Source of the DNA: CAYZZU01 sp964483105
Lineage (GTDB): Bacteria; CG2-30-53-67
Direction: 5' to 3'
NCBI GenBank assembly: GCA_964483105.1
Contig: CAYZZU010000005.1
Coordinates: 1 to 64,000 of the forward strand
DNA: 64,000 nucleotides
The translations under genes and the position numbers were made by a program. The notes beneath the pieces are model-generated. The model saw only the letters and a program-made list of their open reading frames with translations, ran no database searches and was not told the DNA's origin. Positions 59,490-64,000 of the stretch are shown piece after piece. Position 1 is the first letter of the stretch; every line of letters starts with the position of its first letter.

Positions 59490-61283
59490 ATGGTGCTGGA
59501 ACATGAAAAGATCGAGAGCCTGAACCACTTTGCGATCAAGATCGCCTATTTCAGCATGGAGGTCGGTCTTGAGGAAGATATCCCTACCTATAGCGGGGGA
59601 CTGGGAATCCTGGCCGGGGACACCCTGAAATCGTGTGCCGATCTGCACCTTCCCGTGGCCGGAATGACACTCCTCCAGGAGAAAGGCTATTTCATACAGA
59701 GGCTGGATGAACAGGGAAATCAGAGGGAAGAACCGGTGAACTGGTCTCCATCGACCTGCATGGAATGTCTGCCCCATGTGATCAAGGTCAGGATCTGCGG
59801 TCGCAATGTCCACGTCCGGGCCTGGCGCTATCTGGTCCGGGGGGTGACCGGTTCCACGGTTCCGGTCTATTTCCTGGACACGAATATGGAGGAGAACACT
59901 CCGGAGGACAGGGAGATCACCTCCACCCTCTACGGCGGGGACGAGGAATACCGGTTCAAACAGGAAGTGGTTCTGGGAATCGGAGGAGTCCGGATGCTCC
60001 GGGCCATGGGGTACCACAGCCTGAGCACCTTCCATATGAACGAAGGTCACGCAAGCCTCCTGACGCTGGAATTGTTGCGGGAAAACGAGAAGGATCCGGA
60101 GGAGGTCTGGTTCGAACAGGCGCGATGGGATCCCGAGTCGGTCAAAGAGCTCTGCGTGTTCACGACGCACACCCCGGTTCCCGCCGGCCATGACCGTTTT
60201 CCCAATGCACTCGTCAGGAAGGTCCTGGGTGGGGAACGGACGGATCCCCGCTCCGGAGAGGAATCCTGCCTGATTCACGGCATTCCCTTCGAGGTGGTCG
60301 ACCGGCTGAGCGGGACGGGGGAATTCAATATGACCCTTCTTGCGCTCAACCTGAGTCGCTACGCCAACGGCGTGGCCAAGCGGCATGGAGAGGTTTCACA
60401 GGAGATGTTCCCGGAATATGAGATTGATGCCATCACCAACGGGGTCCATGTCCGCACCTGGATGTCCGCGGAGTTCCAGGCCCTCATGGACCGGTACGTA
60501 CCGGGGTGGAAGAGCGATTCCTTCCTGCTTCGCCAGGCGGTAGGGATTCCACCGGACGAAATCTGGGAGGCCCACCAGGCCTGCAAGAAGAAGCTTCTGG
60601 ACGCTGTGCGGGAGAAAACCGGCAGGGTCCTTGATCCGGATATTCTCACGATTGGTTTCGCCCGGCGGGCCGCCGCCTACAAACGAGCGGACCTGCTGTT
60701 CCGGGATGTGGAACGGCTGAAACGTATCGTGGGGAAGGCGGGGAAGTTCCAGTTGATCTATGCGGGGAAGGCACATCCAAAGGATGAACCGGGGAAAGAC
60801 CTGATCCGCAGAATCATTCAGAAAAGCAGAGAACTTTCCGATGTCGTCCCGATCGTTTATCTGGAGAATTATGATTTTGCCCTCGGAAAACTGATGACTT
60901 CGGGAGTGGATATCTGGCTGAATAACCCCCTGCGGCCTCAGGAGGCTTCCGGAACCAGCGGGATGAAGGCCACCCTGAACGGGGTCATCAATTTCAGCGT
61001 CCTGGACGGCTGGTGGATTGAGGGACACAGGGAAGGAATCACCGGATGGTCTATCGGTCCTCGTCCTGCAAAAGACACTGCCCCCGGTGACACGGACAGT
61101 GCGGATGTCCGGGACCTCTATGACAAGCTGGAGAGTGTGATCCTGCCCACCTATTATCACCACCGTGAGGCGTGGATCGGGATCATGCAGAACAGTCTCA
61201 GTTTAAACGGATCCTTTTTCAACACCAACCGGATGATGCTGCAATATGTATCAAGCGCCTATCTGAGAAAGCTGGAGTCGTGA
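59490..61283 (+). CDS. Alpha-glucan phosphorylase (GT35, short form)
   Basis: A 597-residue enzyme releasing glucose-1-phosphate from glycogen or maltodextrin. Motifs: KIAYFSMEVGLEEDIPTYSGGLGILAGDTLKS, FHMNEGHASLL, TTHTPVPAGHDRFP, ITNGVHVRTW, FARRAAAYKRADLLF and the pyridoxal-phosphate-linked region EASGTSGMKATLNGV (Lys in GMKA). The short length fits the TIGR02094-type family of about 600-700 residues. ATG 59490 starts at the first family residues; a long upstream frame overlaps the cyclophilin and is not used. It ends by overlapping the next start by one base. Confidence 0.93.
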   Translation: MVLEHEKIESLNHFAIKIAYFSMEVGLEEDIPTYSGGLGILAGDTLKSCADLHLPVAGMTLLQEKGYFIQRLDEQGNQREEPVNWSPSTCMECLPHVIKVRICGRNVHVRAWRYLVRGVTGSTVPVYFLDTNMEENTPEDREITSTLYGGDEEYRFKQEVVLGIGGVRMLRAMGYHSLSTFHMNEGHASLLTLELLRENEKDPEEVWFEQARWDPESVKELCVFTTHTPVPAGHDRFPNALVRKVLGGERTDPRSGEESCLIHGIPFEVVDRLSGTGEFNMTLLALNLSRYANGVAKRHGEVSQEMFPEYEIDAITNGVHVRTWMSAEFQALMDRYVPGWKSDSFLLRQAVGIPPDEIWEAHQACKKKLLDAVREKTGRVLDPDILTIGFARRAAAYKRADLLFRDVERLKRIVGKAGKFQLIYAGKAHPKDEPGKDLIRRIIQKSRELSDVVPIVYLENYDFALGKLMTSGVDIWLNNPLRPQEASGTSGMKATLNGVINFSVLDGWWIEGHREGITGWSIGPRPAKDTAPGDTDSADVRDLYDKLESVILPTYYHHREAWIGIMQNSLSLNGSFFNTNRMMLQYVSSAYLRKLES

Positions 61284-62320
61284 TGGACTTTCAGGGACGT
61301 TGTCGTGCCACCGGTATTGGAAGTCTTCCCCTGACCGACCCGCGGGAAAGCGTGAAGGTGATTCTGGAAATGCTGCCTGAAATCCCCTTCTGGCCTCAGC
61401 TTCCCGGCACGGGATTCCGGGAGCAGATGATCCCGCAGTTCTCAGAGGCCTTTCCGGGGATTGTGGAGGATCCGGTCAGGGAAAGGATCCATGTGGATTC
61501 CGAACGTGTCCTGATCGAGCTGGAAAGATTCTATGAGAAAGAGATGGCGGGGGATGTTGATTATTTCCGGATCACACCGGAATACGCCGCGGCTCTTCCC
61601 GTCATGGTTTCCGCCTTGAGAGAAAGCCCCCCACAGGAGCTTTCCTTCACCAAAGGGCATGTGACCGGCCCGGTGACCTTCGGTTTTACGGTCAAGGACG
61701 AAAAAGGGGTTGCCATCTTCTACGACCCGAACCTTCAGGATGCGACGACCCGCCTGATCGCCATGAAAGCCCTTTACCAGATCCGCCTTTTCCGCGAGTT
61801 CCAGGTTCCCACCATTATTTTCATGGATGAGCCGTACCTGGCCGCTTTCGGAACCACGGGGATGAACATCGAACGGGAGGACGTGGTCCGGGTATTAAAC
61901 AGTATCGTGGAGCGGATTCATCATGCCGGGGGGATTGCCGGGGTTCACTGTTGCGGCAACACCGACTGGTCCCTCCTTTTTGAGACCAATGTGGATATTG
62001 TGAATTTTGATGCTTTTGATTTCATGGACCGGATGGTTCTCTACCCCGACCCGGTCCGCGCCTTTCTGGAGAGGGGAGGGAACCTCGCATGGGGAATCAT
62101 CCCCACTTCCTCCGCTGTTTACAAAGAAAGCGTTCATACCCTTGCCGCACGGTTCCGGGAAGGGGTTGAACGGCTGGTGAATCTCCGGGTGGAAAAGGAA
62201 CGGCTTTACTCGCAGTGCCTGATTACACCGGCCTGCGGCATGGGGAGCCTGACCGCGGAAAACGCTCTTCGCGTCCTTTCACTGCTCCGGGATCTCTCCT
62301 CGCTTCTCCGTTCGACCTGA
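61283..62320 (+). CDS. UROD/MetE-fold protein, possible methyltransferase
   Basis: A 345-residue TIM-barrel protein. It begins CRATGIGSLPLTDPRESV and has GHVTGPVTFGF near residue 125, IIFMDEPYLAAFG near 180, VHCCGNTDWSLLF near 225, NFDAFDF, and a late CLITPACGMGSLT. The Cys/His positions (HCCG and PACG) resemble the zinc-binding site of cobalamin-independent methionine synthase, and the fold is shared with uroporphyrinogen decarboxylase. It is far shorter than MetE (about 750), corresponding to one barrel. The methyl donor and acceptor are unknown. Translationally coupled to the phosphorylase (TGATG). Confidence 0.8.
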   Translation: MDFQGRCRATGIGSLPLTDPRESVKVILEMLPEIPFWPQLPGTGFREQMIPQFSEAFPGIVEDPVRERIHVDSERVLIELERFYEKEMAGDVDYFRITPEYAAALPVMVSALRESPPQELSFTKGHVTGPVTFGFTVKDEKGVAIFYDPNLQDATTRLIAMKALYQIRLFREFQVPTIIFMDEPYLAAFGTTGMNIEREDVVRVLNSIVERIHHAGGIAGVHCCGNTDWSLLFETNVDIVNFDAFDFMDRMVLYPDPVRAFLERGGNLAWGIIPTSSAVYKESVHTLAARFREGVERLVNLRVEKERLYSQCLITPACGMGSLTAENALRVLSLLRDLSSLLRST

Positions 62321-62364
62321 ACCATCTGTAACGCCGTAACCGATTCTCTCACGCGATATCCGGA

Positions 62365-63321
62365 TTAAGCGACGGTCCCGAAATCATCGTCCTTGTCCGG
62401 GGTCTGATAGTCTTCATGATTGCTGTGAAAATTGTTTTCATCCGGCGGGACGTATCCCAGGTGATCCCGGGAGCAGATCAATGAGTCCAGTGCAGGTTTG
62501 GAATTCCGGTTGTGGGCGATCAGGAGTTTCACACCCTGCAGGTTGAGCCGTCCTTCTTCGGCCTCGTCGTACAGGTAATCCAGAGCCCCCCGGATACTGA
62601 AGGGGTTCAGCCGGTAGGTGCGCGGAGAGATCAGAGCGTCAAACATGTCGCAGATCGTTACGATCTGAACGATCGGGTTTTCAACATGGATTCCTCTTGG
62701 ATAACCGGATCCGTCTATCTTCTCATGGTGGTTGAAGGCCACCATTGCGTGGGGGGATGAGTCCCGGGCGGTATAGTAGAGCAGAAGGAGATACCCGATC
62801 CAGGGATGTTCCAGGATATAGAAGAACTCCTCGTAATCGAGTTTTGTGGAACTCTGCAGAATATCAAGGGGGATTCTCGATTTCCCGAAGTCGTGGGTCA
62901 GGGCGGTCGACGCCGCGATCAGAACCTGTTCGGAATCTCCGGAGTAATCCCTGTACAGGAGAGTGGTCAGGGCGGTCGTAATCAGGACATGACGGTAGGT
63001 GTAGTAATCCATGGCCTTGAACAGGTCGATCTCCCGGCAGATTTCCGGAGTGACGGGGATCCGGCCGATGATCTCCATGACCTCGGATTGCGTCTCCTCA
63101 CGATTGAAAATGATCCGGTAATTTTCCTCGTTCATGACCCGGCGGATATCTTCAAAGAATTCACTCTTCTTCAGAAGAAACGTTTCAGGGGCTCTTTTGG
63201 CTCCGTTTTTACAGATTTTTTCCATGACCTTCGGGGTGATGATTTCACCCTGAGGAACGATCAGGGTCCCATCACAAGAGAAAAGGTCTTCCCGCATCAC
63301 AAAGAGGTTAGGATGGGTCAC
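62365..63321 (-). CDS. HD-GYP domain protein, probable c-di-GMP phosphodiesterase
   Basis: A 318-residue soluble protein. N-terminal region of about 95 residues resembling the DUF3391-like leader of HD-GYP proteins (LIVPQGEIITPKVMEKI); HD-GYP domain from about 100 with a YYTYRHVLITTAL helix, THDFGKSRIP (HD pair), LEHPWIGYLLL and HHEKIDGSGYPRG (GYP signature). All metal-ligand positions look intact. The C-terminal 40 residues are acidic and low complexity. The start is GTG 63321, after AAGGAGGATATC. It may link c-di-GMP to surface processes in this organism. Confidence 0.9.
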   Translation of the reverse strand: MTHPNLFVMREDLFSCDGTLIVPQGEIITPKVMEKICKNGAKRAPETFLLKKSEFFEDIRRVMNEENYRIIFNREETQSEVMEIIGRIPVTPEICREIDLFKAMDYYTYRHVLITTALTTLLYRDYSGDSEQVLIAASTALTHDFGKSRIPLDILQSSTKLDYEEFFYILEHPWIGYLLLLYYTARDSSPHAMVAFNHHEKIDGSGYPRGIHVENPIVQIVTICDMFDALISPRTYRLNPFSIRGALDYLYDEAEEGRLNLQGVKLLIAHNRNSKPALDSLICSRDHLGYVPPDENNFHSNHEDYQTPDKDDDFGTVA

Positions 63322-63353
63322 GATATCCTCCTTCTGAAAAGCTCATACTAAAA

Positions 63354-63383
63354 ATTTTAACCTACTTTATCTGATTTCGTCAA
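63354..63383 (-). promoter_or_regulatory. Sigma-70-type promoter for HD-GYP gene
   Basis: On the minus strand: TTGACG (63383-63378), 18 bases, TAAAAT (63359-63354), about 33 bases before the GTG start. Confidence 0.6.
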
Positions 63384-63407
63384 TATCCCTTCCTGGACAA
63401 AAAATAC

Positions 63408-63436
63408 TTGACTTTCCGGTAGAGGAGCCATAGGAT
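63408..63436 (+). promoter_or_regulatory. Sigma-70-type promoter for FMN riboswitch/ribD
   Basis: TTGACT, 17 bases and TAGGAT, ending about 20 bases before the FMN element. Confidence 0.65.
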
Positions 63437-63457
63437 ATATGAAATTTCGAATGTATG

Positions 63458-63580
63458 AACCTTCGGGGCCGGGTGAAAATCCCGACCGGCGGTGAAAGCC
63501 CGCGACTCTCCGATTCTGAATCGGGGACTGATCCGGTGAAATTCCGGGGCCGACAGTGAAAGTCTGGATGGGAGAAGGTT
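63458..63580 (+). promoter_or_regulatory. FMN riboswitch (RFN element)
   Basis: AACCTTC and GAAGGTT close the P1 stem. Inside are the conserved RFN blocks: CTTCGGGGCCGGGTGAAAATC, CCGACCGGCGGTGAAAGCCCGCGA, then GATCCGGTGAAATTCCGG and GGCCGACAGTGAAAGTCTGGATG. It should switch off downstream riboflavin genes when FMN is plentiful. Confidence 0.97.
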
Positions 63581-63610
63581 TACGCGTGGTCTGTCTACGT
63601 GTGTTGTCTA

Positions 63611-63645
63611 CCCGAAGTGTTTTTCAAATGCTTCGGGTTTTTTTT
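63611..63645 (+). terminator. Riboswitch-controlled intrinsic terminator
   Basis: CCCGAAG and CTTCGGG (63611-63617, 63631-63637) form a stem with internal TTT/AAA pairing, followed by eight T. It lies between the FMN element and ribD. Confidence 0.9.
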
Positions 63646-63673
63646 CAATCGGCTGCGTGCAGGCAGGTTTCAA

Positions 63674-64000
63674 ATGGACTCTCCGGATCGGGAATACATG
63701 CGCGAAGCGCTGGATCTCGCACTCAAGGGACGGGGAAGGACCTCGCCCAATCCCATGGTCGGGGCTCTGGTGGTGAAGAACAAAAAAGTGATCGGGAGGG
63801 GATACCACCACAGGGCGGGCACGCCCCACGCGGAGATCCACGCCCTGAACGCCGCCGGGATGGAAGCCCGCGGCAGTACACTCTATGTCACCTTGGAACC
63901 CTGCTGCCACCGGGGCCGGACATTGCCCTGCGCGGACTTTATCATCCGGAGTCGTGTGGCCCGGGTCGTGGTGGCCATGACGGATCCGAATCCGCTCGTG
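63674..64000 (+). CDS. ribD: RibD riboflavin deaminase/reductase, partial
   Basis: The first 109 residues of RibD are present; the gene continues past the right edge. The deaminase domain starts DSPDREYMREALDLALKG and shows the zinc motifs THPHAE-type (here GTPHAEIHAL) and EPCCHRGRTLPCADFI. It deaminates the pyrimidine intermediate of riboflavin synthesis; the C-terminal reductase domain is outside the window. Regulation by the FMN riboswitch and terminator is direct from the sequence. Confidence 0.96.
   Translation, partial: MDSPDREYMREALDLALKGRGRTSPNPMVGALVVKNKKVIGRGYHHRAGTPHAEIHALNAAGMEARGSTLYVTLEPCCHRGRTLPCADFIIRSRVARVVVAMTDPNPLV

Overview
This window comes from a Gram-negative bacterium with a moderately GC-rich chromosome. 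It carries outer-membrane porins, LolD, AsmA/YdbH-like and lipoprotein genes, several sigma-54 (NtrC-type) regulators and many multiheme c-type cytochromes. This combination is typical of metal-reducing or sulfur-cycling anaerobes of the Desulfobacterota (Geobacter/Desulfuromonas-like). That assignment is inference; no rRNA is present to settle it.

Layout. 0-4.4 kb: a DUF302 gene and a sensor kinase/NtrC-type regulator pair on the minus strand. 4.6-7.8 kb: a divergent set with two secreted DsrE-like proteins flanking an OprO/P-type porin, then a TsdA-like monoheme cytochrome. 7.9-21.1 kb: mostly housekeeping genes (PHP phosphatase, YfgM-like TPR protein, Ppx/GppA, lolD, amidase, GerM-domain protein, murI, rph, rdgB). 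Among them are an orphan gene with a sigma-54 promoter and three 21-bp-phased upstream repeats (12.2-13.1 kb), and a PhnD-like binding protein coupled to a hybrid kinase (13.3-17.4 kb). 21.2-21.8 kb: five tRNAs (Pro, Arg, His, Arg, Lys) with a clear promoter and terminator. 22.0-24.9 kb: a second sensor kinase/NtrC-type regulator pair.

25.1-42.6 kb is the most interesting region. It is a collinear, tightly spaced cluster behind a near-consensus sigma-54 promoter. It encodes three NHL-type and one TolB-type beta-propeller proteins, three hexaheme cytochromes that resemble the OmcS nanowire cytochrome (including the extra His that in OmcS is donated to the neighbouring subunit), a nine- or ten-heme cytochrome, a predicted outer-membrane beta-barrel, two CsgG/LpoB-like lipoproteins, a c554-like tetraheme cytochrome and a 1049-residue protein with 41 CXXCH motifs. 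Up to 73 hemes are encoded on one strand. A convergent hexaheme cytochrome (43 kb) and a single-domain response regulator (44 kb) follow. The regulator has its own sigma-54 promoter and a 17-bp palindrome matching, at 15 of 17 positions, one upstream of the cytochrome promoter. The two-component pair at 22-25 kb is therefore the likely activator of both. I read the region as a regulated extracellular electron transfer system that combines a trans-outer-membrane conduit with candidate cytochrome filaments.

45-54.3 kb: a YdbH-like giant envelope protein with a YnbE-YdbL-type fusion, two CPA2-type antiporters with TrkA-type domains (overlapping tail to tail) and a TauE-type transporter. 54.4-58.9 kb: tRNA-Leu, tig, clpP, clpX and engB behind a consensus sigma-70 promoter. 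58.9-63.3 kb: a secreted cyclophilin, alpha-glucan phosphorylase, a MetE/UroD-fold protein and an HD-GYP phosphodiesterase. The window ends in an FMN riboswitch with terminator and the start of ribD. I found no insertion sequence, CRISPR array or rRNA.
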